In this document: piece by piece, positions 25,998 through 34,293 of the stretch
How the letters are laid out: the number at the start of each line of letters is the position of its first letter
Position numbering within the stretch: the stretch's first letter is position 1
Assembly: GCF_008041835.1 (NCBI RefSeq)
Contig: NZ_VRYE01000059.1
Coordinates: 1-57,286, forward strand
Direction of reading: 5' to 3'
From: Ectopseudomonas mendocina
GTDB lineage: Bacteria; Pseudomonadota; Gammaproteobacteria; Pseudomonadales; Pseudomonadaceae
Length of the DNA stretch: 57,286 nt
Made by a program: the position numbers and the translations under genes
The notes under the pieces: generated by a model
The model's database searches: none
The model's input: only the letters and a program-made list of their open reading frames with translations
Told to the model about the DNA's origin: nothing

Positions 25998-26840
25998 TCA
26001 GCGCTTCAGGCCACCCAGGGTCAGCGGCATCTGGCGGTTCACATCCTTGTACAGCAGGTAGCGGAAGCGGCTCGGGCCGCCGGCGTAGCAGGCCTGCGGG
26101 CAGAAGGCGCGCAGCCACATGAAGTCGCCGGCTTCCACTTCGACCCAGTCCTGGTTCAGGCGGTACACCGCCTTGCCTTCGAGCACGTACAGGCCGTGTT
26201 CCATGACGTGGGTTTCGGCGAAGGGGATCACGCCGCCCGGCTCGAAATTGACGATGTTGACGTGCATGTCATGGCGCATGTCGCTGATCTCGACGAAGCG
26301 CGTGGTGCTCCAGCGGCCTTCGGTGCCGGGCATGACGATCGGCTCGATGTCCTGCTCGTGGGTGACGAAGGCTTCCGGGTAGGGCACGCCGTCAACGGCC
26401 TGATAAGCCTTGCGCAACCAGTGGAAGCGTACCGCCTCGCTGCCATTGTTGCGCAGCGACCAATCGCTTTGTGGCGGGATAAAGGCGTAGCTGCCGGGAC
26501 GCAGGGCGTGCTGGGCGCCGTTGAGGCTCAGGTCGCAGGTACCTTCGACCACAAAGATTACGCCTTCGGCGGTCGGGTCCAGCTCGGGCTTGTCGCTGCC
26601 GCCGTTCGGGCCGACTTCGACGATGTACTGCGAGAAGGTTTCGGCGAAGCCGGTCAGCGGGCGGGCGATGACCCACATGCGCATGTTGTCCCAGAACGGC
26701 AGGTGGCTGGTGACGATGTCACGCATTACACCTTTGGGGATCACGGCGTAGGCTTCGGTGAACATGGCGCGGTCGGTTAGCAGTTGTTCCTGACCTGGAT
26801 GACCGCCATGCGGTGCGTAGTAGTAGGGCGATTTGCTCAT
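25998..26840 (-). CDS. allE: (S)-ureidoglycine aminohydrolase, bicupin
   Basis: The 280-residue protein starts at MSKSPYYYAPHGG. It is a tandem-cupin enzyme of the YlbA/AllE family, which releases ammonia from (S)-ureidoglycine to give (S)-ureidoglycolate and requires Mn2+. The second cupin carries the metal-ligand pattern in PFAETHVMEHGLYVLEGKAV and DFMWLRAFCPQACYAGG. It acts in allantoin/purine nitrogen recovery. No other allantoin gene is adjacent; the divergent LysR gene is the likely regulator. Confidence 0.9.
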   Translation of the reverse strand: MSKSPYYYAPHGGHPGQEQLLTDRAMFTEAYAVIPKGVMRDIVTSHLPFWDNMRMWVIARPLTGFAETFSQYIVEVGPNGGSDKPELDPTAEGVIFVVEGTCDLSLNGAQHALRPGSYAFIPPQSDWSLRNNGSEAVRFHWLRKAYQAVDGVPYPEAFVTHEQDIEPIVMPGTEGRWSTTRFVEISDMRHDMHVNIVNFEPGGVIPFAETHVMEHGLYVLEGKAVYRLNQDWVEVEAGDFMWLRAFCPQACYAGGPSRFRYLLYKDVNRQMPLTLGGLKR

Positions 26841-26952
26841 CGAGAGATTGCCTCGGTGGGTGGATGGCGCTGGGAACGATCCCGGCGCGGAAAATTGGCT
26901 CCCATGCACTATAGGAATTCACGGATGGATTCAGAAATTAAATAGTAGAATG

Positions 26953-26976
26953 CCTATCAGTGGATTTCATGATAGG
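26953..26976. promoter_or_regulatory. Palindrome before the LysR gene (candidate operator)
   Basis: CCTATCA and TGATAGG form an inverted repeat with a 10-bp spacer, 8 bp upstream of the LysR start and in the allE/LysR divergent region. Position suggests an autoregulatory or activating LysR site. Confidence 0.5.
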
Positions 26977-26984
26977 TATGCGAC

Positions 26985-27839
26985 ATGCTCGATCCGGTGC
27001 TGTTACGCAGTTTTCTCGCCGTGGTGCAGACCGGCGGTTTTACCCGCGCTGCGGCCAGCCTGCATCTGACCCAGTCCACGGTCAGCCAGCAGGTGCGGCG
27101 CTTGGAAGAGCAGCTCGGCGCCGAGCTGCTCGACCGCAGCGGCCGCTACGTGGTGACCACCACCGAGGGCGAGCGCCTGCTGGGGTATGCCAACCGCATC
27201 GTCGCACTGATGGACGAGGCGATGCTCGCTCTGGGGCAGAGCGCGGTGGAGGGCGAGATACGCCTCGGCGTGCCGGACGATTTCGCCGCCAACAGCCTGA
27301 CGCCCTATCTGGCCGATTTCGCCGACGCGCATCCGGGGATTCGCCTGGAGATCACCAGCGGCCTCAGCCACGATGTCTGGCGCGCGTTCAACGCCGGCGA
27401 GCTGGACCTGGCGCTGATCAAGCAACGCGCCGGCAGCGCCAAGGGCCTGGCCAGCTGGGCCGAACCGCTGGCCTGGCTCGACAGCCGCGCGCGCCCGGTG
27501 CTGGCGCGCAACCCGGTGCCGCTGGCGGTGTTCCCGCCCAACGGCCTGTACCGCCTAGAGATGACCCACGCGCTGGATGCCATAGGCAAACCCTGGCGCA
27601 TCGCCTATGTCAGCAGCAGTCTGCCCGGGGTCAGCGCCGCGGCCGAGGGCGGCCTCGGCCTGACCCTGCTGCCGCGCCGGCTGATCACCGCCGCGCACCG
27701 CGAACTGGGCGAGGCCGAAGGCTTTGCCGCAGTGGCGCCGGTGGAGGTGGCCCTGCACGCGCGCAACCAGTTGCCCGGCTATGCGCGGGAACTGGCGGCG
27801 GCGTTGATCGAGGCTTGCGAAGGGATCATGAGTCGGTAA
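26985..27839 (+). CDS. LysR-family transcriptional regulator
   Basis: The 284-residue protein has an N-terminal HTH (MLDPVLLRSFLAVVQTGGF..., helices to about residue 60 with LTQSTVSQQVRRLEEQLG) and a LysR effector domain. It is divergent from allE with a 144-bp shared promoter region, so it probably controls purine-catabolism gene expression. The effector is not evident from sequence. Confidence 0.91.
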   Translation: MLDPVLLRSFLAVVQTGGFTRAAASLHLTQSTVSQQVRRLEEQLGAELLDRSGRYVVTTTEGERLLGYANRIVALMDEAMLALGQSAVEGEIRLGVPDDFAANSLTPYLADFADAHPGIRLEITSGLSHDVWRAFNAGELDLALIKQRAGSAKGLASWAEPLAWLDSRARPVLARNPVPLAVFPPNGLYRLEMTHALDAIGKPWRIAYVSSSLPGVSAAAEGGLGLTLLPRRLITAAHRELGEAEGFAAVAPVEVALHARNQLPGYARELAAALIEACEGIMSR

Positions 27840-27871
27840 GGGGGCTGTGCGCACCAGATTTTCGCCGTCCA

Positions 27872-28525
27872 TTACCGCCAGCTTAGAATCGGCCAGCCGG
27901 CCTGTTCGGCATGGGCGCGCAGGGTTGGGTCAGGATTGACGGTGAAAGGCTTGTCCACCAACTGCAGCAGCGGCAGATCATTGCGGGAATCGGAATAGAA
28001 GCTGGCGCCAGCCAGGCTTTCGCCCTGTTCGATCAGCCAGCTTTCCAGGCGGATCACCTTGCCTTCACGGTAGGTCAGCACGCCCTCGGTTCGCCCGGTA
28101 TAGAAGCCGTGCTGCAGCTCTAGGTCGATGGCCAATACCTCGTCGATGCCGAAGCGCTCGGCGATGGCGCTGACCAGGAAATGCGCCGAGGCCGAGATCA
28201 CCAGCAGGCGGTCACCGGCAGCGCGGTGCGCGGCCAGAGTGCGGCTGGCGTCGCTGTAGAAGATCGGTTCGATAACGTCTTCGACGAAGGGCTCGACCAC
28301 ATGGGCAACCTCCTCGGGCGTGCGGCCGACCAGCGGCGACAGGGTAAAGGCCATGTAGTCCTCCATGGCTAGGGTGCCGGCGGCGTACTGGCGCATCAGC
28401 TCCTGCTCGTGGGCGATGAAGGATTCACCATCGGCCCATCCGAGCTTGACCATTTCCTGCGTCCAGAGGCTGGCGCAATCACCGTGGATCAGGGTTTCGT
28501 CGAGGTCGAAGATCGCCAGAGCCAT
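27872..28525 (-). CDS. HAD-IB family phosphatase
   Basis: The 217-residue HAD hydrolase has motif I FDLDETLIHGD (Asp7 and Asp9), motif II VISAS (about 107-111), a conserved lysine in EGKVIRLE and motif III SDSRNDLPLL. This class includes SerB-like phosphatases acting on small phosphomonoesters. ATG at 28525 overlaps the ABC ATPase stop (TGATG), so it is the last gene of the six-gene transport operon. It probably dephosphorylates the imported compound or its breakdown product; the substrate is unknown. Confidence 0.87.
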   Translation of the reverse strand: MALAIFDLDETLIHGDCASLWTQEMVKLGWADGESFIAHEQELMRQYAAGTLAMEDYMAFTLSPLVGRTPEEVAHVVEPFVEDVIEPIFYSDASRTLAAHRAAGDRLLVISASAHFLVSAIAERFGIDEVLAIDLELQHGFYTGRTEGVLTYREGKVIRLESWLIEQGESLAGASFYSDSRNDLPLLQLVDKPFTVNPDPTLRAHAEQAGWPILSWR

Positions 28526-29511
28526 CACGCCACCTCCCGGATCGCATCGGCGCCAATGGCCAGGCTGACGCTTTGGCCATCGTGGTGCAGGTCGGCAGCG
28601 GAGCGGTTGAGCACATCCACGAGCAGCTCCACGCCACGGGCCTCGACGCGGTAGCGGATGACGTTGCCGAGCAGGCTGTGACTGACAATGGTGCCCTCGA
28701 TCCCCTGAGCCGCGATCTGGATGGCCTCCGGGCGAATCGCCACGCGGCTGTTGACCGGGCGCAGCAGCAAGCGGCTGGCGGCATCGGCGTCGAGCAGGTT
28801 GTAGTTGCCGATAAAGCCAGCGGCGAAGGCATCGGCCGGTGCGGTGTAGAGGGTTTCGGCATCGCCGCTCTGGACGATGTTACCGCCGTTCATCAGCACG
28901 ATGCGATCGCTCAAGACCAGCGCCTCTTCCTGATCGTGGGTGACGAAAATGGTGGTCAGGCCCAGCTCGCGCTGGATCGCGCGGATCTGTTCGCGCAGGT
29001 GCTTGCGGATGCGCGCATCCAGGGCCGACAGCGGCTCATCGAGCAGCAGCAGGCGCGGGCGAGTGACCAGCGAACGGGCCAGGGCCACGCGCTGGCACTG
29101 GCCGCCGGAGAGCTGCTGCGGGTAACGATTGGCGTAGTCGTTGAGCTCCACCAGCTCCAGCACCTCGGCGACACGCTTGCTGGCCTCGGCGGCTGGGACT
29201 TTCTGCATGCGCAGGCCGAAGACGACGTTCTGTTGCACAGTCATATTGGGGAACAGCGCGTAGCTCTGGAACACCATGCCGATGCCGCGCTTTTGCGGCG
29301 CAACGGGTACCAGGTCCTCGCCGCCCAGCAGGATCTGCCCGCCGTCGACCGCCGTCAGGCCAGCGATGCAGCGCAGCAGGGTGGACTTGCCGCAGCCGGA
29401 GGGGCCGAGCAGGGTGATGAACTGACCCTGGCCGATCTCGATATTGATGTCGGTGAAGATGGGCGTTGCGCCGTAGCTTTTATGCAGGCCGCGGATATTC
29501 AGGTAACTCAT
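28525..29511 (-). CDS. ABC transporter ATP-binding protein
   Basis: The 328-residue ATPase has Walker A GPSGCGKST (36-44), Q-loop, signature LSGGQCQRVALARSL, Walker B LLLLDEPLSALD and a C-terminal TOBE-like domain (about 245-325). It belongs to the spermidine/putrescine, iron and 2-aminoethylphosphonate importer group (PotA/FbpC-like). It overlaps the permease gene upstream by 4 bp and the HAD gene downstream by 1 bp. Confidence 0.93.
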   Translation of the reverse strand: MSYLNIRGLHKSYGATPIFTDINIEIGQGQFITLLGPSGCGKSTLLRCIAGLTAVDGGQILLGGEDLVPVAPQKRGIGMVFQSYALFPNMTVQQNVVFGLRMQKVPAAEASKRVAEVLELVELNDYANRYPQQLSGGQCQRVALARSLVTRPRLLLLDEPLSALDARIRKHLREQIRAIQRELGLTTIFVTHDQEEALVLSDRIVLMNGGNIVQSGDAETLYTAPADAFAAGFIGNYNLLDADAASRLLLRPVNSRVAIRPEAIQIAAQGIEGTIVSHSLLGNVIRYRVEARGVELLVDVLNRSAADLHHDGQSVSLAIGADAIREVA

Positions 29512-30302
29512 GATTTGTCCTTGTTCAGACGGTTGGCTGCCCAGGTCATCAGCAGCACGAACATGAAATAGGAGATCACCAAGGCGCTGGTGAAGTGGCC
29601 GCTGTCGTTACGCATGTTGTACAGGTACACCTGCAGCGTCTCGTAGCGGCTGCCGACCAGCAGGTTGGCGAAGACGAATTCGCCGAACAGGAAGCTGAAG
29701 GACAGGAACACCGAAACCATCAAACCTTTGCGCAGGTTCGGCAGCACCACCATGAATGCGGCGCGCCAGGTGCTGGCGCCGAGCAGGTGGGCGGCGTCCA
29801 TCAGGTCGCGCAGGTTGATCGCCTGCAGGTTGTTGCTGATGGCGCGGTACATGAAGGGCAGGGCGATGGTGAAGTAGCAGCCGATCAGTATCCATGGCGT
29901 ACCGAGGATCGGCAGCGGGCCGGACGCGAACAGCTGCATCAGGCCGACCGAGGACACCACCGGCGGAATGGCGAACGGCAGCAGGATCAGCACGTTCATC
30001 ACCGCGTCCAGTTTGGGGAAGTGGTAGTTGACCACGAACAGCAGCGGCAGGATCAGCAGCAATGACAACGCCAGCGCGCCAAAGCACACCAGCAGCGAGC
30101 GGCCGAAGGCGGCCAGAAAGCGCGCATCGCTCCACAGCGCCACGTACCACTTGAAGGTAAAGCCGCTGGGCAGGATGGTCGCCGACCAACTGGTGGATAG
30201 CGAATACACCAGGGTGCCGAGCAGTGGCAGCAGCAGGATCAGAAACAGCAGGTAGACCACCAGTTGGTGGAACAGCGGCGAGCGTTTTTCAGCGGGCGAC
30301 AT
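29508..30302 (-). CDS. ABC transporter permease (second)
   Basis: The 264-residue protein has about six membrane segments and a cytoplasmic EAA-type loop (LMDAAHLLGASTWRAAFMVVLPNLRKG, about 166-191). It forms the inner-membrane channel with the other permease. It overlaps the upstream permease gene by 14 bp and the ATPase gene by 4 bp. Confidence 0.91.
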   Translation of the reverse strand: MSPAEKRSPLFHQLVVYLLFLILLLPLLGTLVYSLSTSWSATILPSGFTFKWYVALWSDARFLAAFGRSLLVCFGALALSLLLILPLLFVVNYHFPKLDAVMNVLILLPFAIPPVVSSVGLMQLFASGPLPILGTPWILIGCYFTIALPFMYRAISNNLQAINLRDLMDAAHLLGASTWRAAFMVVLPNLRKGLMVSVFLSFSFLFGEFVFANLLVGSRYETLQVYLYNMRNDSGHFTSALVISYFMFVLLMTWAANRLNKDKS

Positions 30303-31131
30303 GGTAGCTCCGGCGCAGCAGCCATTGGTGGACGATGGTGATCAGGGTCATCAGGCCGACCAGCACCATCGCCAGTGCGCTGGCCATGTTCGGATCGAGG
30401 AAGATGTCGCCGGAGACCATCGCCGCGATACGGATCGGCAGGATGTTGAAATTGCCGGTGGTCAGCGCATACACCGTGGCGTAGGCGCCCAGGGCGTTGG
30501 CCAGGAGGATGACGAAGGTGCCGAGCAGCGCCGGGGTCAGCACCGGCAGGCCGATATGGCGCCAGAACTGCCAGGTGCTGGCGCCGAGCAGTTCGGCCGA
30601 CTCGCGCCAGTCTTCGCGCAGGGTGTCGAATGCCGGGTAGAGCAGCAGCACGCCGAGGGGAATCTGGAAGTAGGTGTAAAGGACGATCAGGCCGGTCTTG
30701 GAATAGAGGTTGAAGTCCTCGATCACGCCCATCTGCTTGAGCAGGATGGTCAGCGCGCCGTTGAAACCGAGCAGGATGATGAAGGCGAAGGCCAGCGGCA
30801 CCCCGGAGAAGTTGCTGGTCATGTTGGAAAACGCCATGACGAAGTCGCGCAGGCGGCTACTGACCTGGCGCAGCGAATAGCTGCCGATGATGGCGATGAT
30901 GATGCCGAACAGGCTCGACCAGAAGGCCACCTCCAGGCTGTGGCGCATGGCCTGACGATAGAACGCCGAAGAAAACGCCTGCTGGAAATTACCCAGACCC
31001 CAGCCATCGGCAGTGTTCAGGCTGTTGCTCGCCACCCACATCAGCGGCGCGATCTGGAAGGCGAGGAAGAACAGGGCGAAGGGCACCAAGCACAACAGCG
31101 CCCAACCCTTGCTGGAAATGGTGGGCTTCAT
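30289..31131 (-). CDS. ABC transporter permease (first)
   Basis: The 280-residue product starts at MKPTISSKGWALL. It has about six membrane segments and the EAA loop ESAELLGASTWQFWRHIGLPVLTP. The start codon overlaps the stop of the phosphodiesterase-like gene (ATGA, 31128-31131). Together with the second permease, the ATPase and the binding protein it makes a complete importer. Confidence 0.92.
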   Translation of the reverse strand: MKPTISSKGWALLCLVPFALFFLAFQIAPLMWVASNSLNTADGWGLGNFQQAFSSAFYRQAMRHSLEVAFWSSLFGIIIAIIGSYSLRQVSSRLRDFVMAFSNMTSNFSGVPLAFAFIILLGFNGALTILLKQMGVIEDFNLYSKTGLIVLYTYFQIPLGVLLLYPAFDTLREDWRESAELLGASTWQFWRHIGLPVLTPALLGTFVILLANALGAYATVYALTTGNFNILPIRIAAMVSGDIFLDPNMASALAMVLVGLMTLITIVHQWLLRRSYHVAR

Positions 31132-31934
31132 GCAAGCAGCTCCCTGCACCAGGGTTTGTCGTGGGCCACGCCGAGCAGCTGGCAGATGGTGCCGCATAAC
31201 TCGGTTTGTTGCGGGCGGGCTGCAGGATCGAGGCTGAACGCGCTGCCGAGAACGATCAGCGGCACTTCGCGCTCTTCCGCCAGCAGGCCATTGTGGCTGC
31301 GGTCGTTGTTCATTCCGTGATCGGCCGTTACCAGGATCTGGTAACCGGCGTCGAGCCAGGGCTGGATGTATTCGGCCAGCAGCACATCGGCCATGCGCGC
31401 GGCATTGCGGTACTGCGAACTGTCGAGGCCGTGCTTGTGGCCGGCGTCGTCGATGTTCATCGGGTGTACCAGCAGCAGGTTGGGGCTATGGCGCTGACGC
31501 AGGCTGTCGGCATCGGCGAACAGGTGCGAGTCCGGGTAATGGTCGGCGTAATAGAAGTGGCCGTGTTGAATCGGCAGGGCTTCATCGCTGGTATGGCGAT
31601 CGCGGGCCGCCTGGAACGGGGCGCGGTTATACAGCTCGCTGACCCAGTGATAGGCCGCTGCGGCGGTGGTCAGGCCGGCATCACGGGCGTAGTGAAAGAC
31701 GCTGCGCTGATTCGACAGGCGCACCACATCGTTATTGACGATGCCGCTGTCGATGGGCGCCACGCCGGTGAGGATGCATTCGTAAAGCGGGCGGGACAGT
31801 GCCGGCAACGCGCAATCGAGATTGTACAGCGCGGCGCGCCCGGCCTGGCAATAAGCCAACAGGTGGCCCAGCGCATGCTGGGCCACCTGATAGCTCAGGC
31901 CATCCAGTACCACCAGGATGACGTTGTGCTTCAT
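31128..31934 (-). CDS. Alkaline-phosphatase-superfamily phosphodiesterase
   Basis: The 268-residue product starts at MKHNVILVVLDGLSY. The fold is the nucleotide pyrophosphatase/phosphodiesterase branch of the alkaline phosphatase superfamily. Metal ligands are visible in VVLDGLSY, NIDDAGHKHG and TADHGMNND; the nucleophile is probably in ALSRPLYECILTG. No signal peptide is seen, so it acts in the cytoplasm. It lies between the binding-protein gene and the permeases, which suggests that it cleaves an imported phosphodiester, phosphonate or related compound. That substrate class is inference. Confidence 0.85.
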   Translation of the reverse strand: MKHNVILVVLDGLSYQVAQHALGHLLAYCQAGRAALYNLDCALPALSRPLYECILTGVAPIDSGIVNNDVVRLSNQRSVFHYARDAGLTTAAAAYHWVSELYNRAPFQAARDRHTSDEALPIQHGHFYYADHYPDSHLFADADSLRQRHSPNLLLVHPMNIDDAGHKHGLDSSQYRNAARMADVLLAEYIQPWLDAGYQILVTADHGMNNDRSHNGLLAEEREVPLIVLGSAFSLDPAARPQQTELCGTICQLLGVAHDKPWCRELLA

Positions 31935-31952
31935 CGGTTTCTCTCTTTCGCG

Positions 31953-31975
31953 CGTAGCCCGGATGCAATCCGGGG
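31953..31975. repeat. CGGATGCAATCCGG repeat, half copy
   Basis: GCGTAGCCCGGATGCAATCCGGG holds the 6-bp hairpin CCGGAT-GCA-ATCCGG. It lies 18 bp upstream of the phosphodiesterase-like gene, on top of its likely ribosome-loading region. Confidence 0.65.
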
Positions 31976-31984
31976 AAATTGCTG

Positions 31985-32131
31985 TCATGCCGTTCACATA
32001 AGAAACGGTTGAACGCGATCAGTCCCCTCGCCCCTCTGGGGAGAGGGTTAGGGAGAGGGGAAAACTGGCTGTTTCGCGGTGCTTTCAGCCCTCTCCCCCA
32101 ACCCCTCTCCCATAAATGGGAGAGGGGAGCT
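31985..32131. mobile_element. Degenerate MITE-like element E4 inside the ABC operon
   Basis: TCATGCCGTTCACATAAG (31985-32002) matches the left end of element E3 (47450-47467), and the following sequence with its long G/C palindrome (GGGAGAGGGTTAGGGAGAGGG against CCCTCTCCCCCAACCCCTCT) is shared. The TTAAG-type right end is missing. It separates the binding-protein gene from the other five genes and could form a strong mRNA hairpin there. Confidence 0.72.
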
Positions 32132-32169
32132 GATCGCGTACGTAATTTCCGAGAACGCTCCGTACGGCG

Positions 32170-33228
32170 TCAGTTCATATGCAGGATCACGTGCTCCTGC
32201 CACAGGCGCGGCAGGGCCTTGGAGGTGGCCTCCCAGGCAGCGGCATCCTTGATCGGCTGGACCTTGGCGTATTGCTCCTGCGGCAGCAGTTTGGCCTGCA
32301 CCTCGGCCGGCAGTTCGATGTGCTCGGCGCGGATCGGGCGGGCGTTGCCCTTGGCCAGGTTGATCTGCCCGGCATCGCTCAAGATGTATTCGCGGGTCAG
32401 CTTGGCGGCGTTGGGGTTCTTCGCCCACTTGTTGATGATGGTGGTATAGCCGGAGATCACCGAACCGTCGGACGGGATCAGCACCTCGAAGCGCTCGGGG
32501 TCGATCTGGTCACGGTAGGATAGGCCGTTGAAGTCCCAGACGATGCCGACTTCCACTTCACCCTTTTCCAGCGTCTGGATGGTCGGGTTGGCCAGCGACA
32601 GGCGTCGCTGCTTGGCCAGCTCACCGTAGAAATCCAGCGCCGGCTGCACGTTGCTCTCGTTGCCGCCCATGGCGATGGCAGCCGCCAGTACACCGTTGAC
32701 CGCTTGCGCAGCGGTGCTCACGTCCCCGGCTGAGACCTTGTAGGTGCCGGTCTTGAGGTCGGCCCAGGAACGCGGAATGTCCTTGACCAGTTGCTTGTTG
32801 ACGATAAAGGCGATGGAGCCGGTGTAGGCCAGCATCCAATGGCCGTCCTGGTCCTTGGCCCAATCCGGAATCTGCGCCCAGGTGCTCGGTTTGTACGGCT
32901 GGGTTACGCCTTGCTGTACGGCGATGGGGCCGAAGGCGGCGCCGACGTCACCGATATCGGCGGTGGCGTTTTCCTTTTCGGCGGCGAACTTGGCGATTTC
33001 CTGCGCCGAGCTCATGTCAGTGTCCTGATGCTTGAGACCGTAGAGGCGCGCCAGATCCGCCCAGGTGTCTTTCCAGTTGGCCCAGCTGTCGGGCATACCC
33101 ACGCTATTCACCGCGCCTTCGGCGCGTGCAGCCTTTTCCAGTGCCTGCAAGTCGGTGCCTTCGGCCATGGCGGAAGTCGCCAGGGCGATGGCCGAACCCA
33201 TCAGTGAAGCCAGCAGCAGTTGTTTCAT
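32170..33228 (-). CDS. ABC transporter substrate-binding protein
   Basis: The 352-residue protein has a signal peptide ending ATSAMAEG (about 22) and a periplasmic-binding fold of the extracellular solute-binding family 1 (Fe3+/polyamine/2-AEP type). Segments such as WMLAYTGSIAFIVNKQL and GEVEVGIVWDFNGLSY are typical hinge and pocket regions. It is the first gene of the operon and the divergent partner of the GntR/UTRA gene. A MITE-derived hairpin separates it from downstream genes, which may raise its expression relative to them. Confidence 0.9.
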   Translation of the reverse strand: MKQLLLASLMGSAIALATSAMAEGTDLQALEKAARAEGAVNSVGMPDSWANWKDTWADLARLYGLKHQDTDMSSAQEIAKFAAEKENATADIGDVGAAFGPIAVQQGVTQPYKPSTWAQIPDWAKDQDGHWMLAYTGSIAFIVNKQLVKDIPRSWADLKTGTYKVSAGDVSTAAQAVNGVLAAAIAMGGNESNVQPALDFYGELAKQRRLSLANPTIQTLEKGEVEVGIVWDFNGLSYRDQIDPERFEVLIPSDGSVISGYTTIINKWAKNPNAAKLTREYILSDAGQINLAKGNARPIRAEHIELPAEVQAKLLPQEQYAKVQPIKDAAAWEATSKALPRLWQEHVILHMN

Positions 33229-33254
33229 TGGAAACTCCTTTGCAGTGAGAGTGT

Positions 33255-33266
33255 TGGTCTAGATCA
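33255..33266. promoter_or_regulatory. Candidate UTRA-regulator operator (transport side)
   Basis: TGGTCTAGATCA is an almost perfect palindrome 26 bp upstream of the binding-protein start. It resembles TGGACTAGTCCA at 33518-33529. A third related sequence, CAGTC-ATCTA-GACTG, lies at 33454-33468. Confidence 0.55.
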
Positions 33267-33517
33267 GCAATACCCGAGCCAATCTAAGCGCCTTCGGTGA
33301 CAGTTTTATGTCCGGCCATGGCTGGCAGATGTCTAGGTGCAGTCAGCTGGCGCGCTCATCAAGCGTAGACCATGGATAAGTGGCTGATTTCGCGGGCCGT
33401 GAGTGGATGTGACGGTGGCATGCGGCGTGCTTGCAGCATGGCTGTCATCTATCAGTCATCTAGACTGCCTAGTCTTGTAACCCGTCTGAGCAAGTGACTT
33501 TTGCCCTGTCATGGGGC

Positions 33518-33529
33518 TGGACTAGTCCA
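33518..33529. promoter_or_regulatory. Candidate UTRA-regulator operator (regulator side)
   Basis: TGGACTAGTCCA is a perfect 12-bp palindrome ending 15 bp upstream of the regulator start. The position suits autorepression. Apart from these sites, the 316-bp divergent region shows only AT-poor sequence without a gene. Confidence 0.58.
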
Positions 33530-33544
33530 AAAGGGGAAATTTTG

Positions 33545-34261
33545 ATGCGCGAAGAAGCGCCACGGGCCGTCACCATCATCTGCCGCGCGTTGCAGGAGCA
33601 GATCGACCGGGGCCTGTTGCCCTCCGGCAGCAAGTTGCCGGCCGAGCGCAAGCTCAGTGAGTTGTTCGATACCACGCGCATCACCCTGCGCGAGGCGCTC
33701 GGCCAGTTGGAGGCGCAGGGGCTGGTCTATCGCGAGGAGCGCCGGGGCTGGTTCGTTTCGCCGCAGCGGGTGGTCTACAACCCGCTGGTGCGTACTCACT
33801 TTCATGCCATGGTTGCCGAGCAGGGGCGTGTGCCGGCGACCGAGGTGCTGAGTGCGCGCCTGCTGCCGGCCAGTGCGCAGATCTGTCAGGTGCTGGAGCT
33901 GCCGGCACTGTCGAGCGTCTATCAGGTGTGCCGTGCGCGGCGTATTGACGGGCGTCTGGTGCTGTATGTCGAGCACTACCTCAACCCGGCCTACTTTCCC
34001 GGCATTCTCGAGTTCGACCTGACGCGCTCGCTGACCGACCTGTATGCCAGTGAATACGGTATTCGTTATGGTCGGGTGCGCTTCGAGATGGTGCCCACCG
34101 CCTTGCACGCCGAGGCCGCGGCCTGCCTCAAGGTGGCGGCGGGCAGCCCGGCGCTGCGCATCACCCGGGTCAATCGTGACCAGCATGGGCGCATCATCGA
34201 CGGTGATCTGGAGTTCTGGCGCCACGACGCCATTCACGTCAGCGTCGAGGTGCCGGAGTAG
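33545..34261 (+). CDS. GntR-family regulator with UTRA domain
   Basis: The 238-residue product starts at MREEAPRAVTII. It has a GntR winged HTH (about 1-75, with LPAERKLSELFDTTRITLREAL) and a UTRA ligand-binding domain (about 90-235). Members of the HutC/PhnF branch bind small metabolites and repress adjacent transport genes. Divergence from the ABC operon and the palindromes between them make it the probable local repressor. Confidence 0.92.
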   Translation: MREEAPRAVTIICRALQEQIDRGLLPSGSKLPAERKLSELFDTTRITLREALGQLEAQGLVYREERRGWFVSPQRVVYNPLVRTHFHAMVAEQGRVPATEVLSARLLPASAQICQVLELPALSSVYQVCRARRIDGRLVLYVEHYLNPAYFPGILEFDLTRSLTDLYASEYGIRYGRVRFEMVPTALHAEAAACLKVAAGSPALRITRVNRDQHGRIIDGDLEFWRHDAIHVSVEVPE

Positions 34262-34293
34262 CGGGTTGTGTCCGTGCCGTTGCCATCAGCAGA

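Noticed and set aside
31985..32131. A CRISPR-like or tandem repeat array in the G/C-rich region
   Set aside because: The repeated GGGAGAGG/CCTCTCCC units are arms of a palindrome, not regularly spaced direct repeats with unique spacers.
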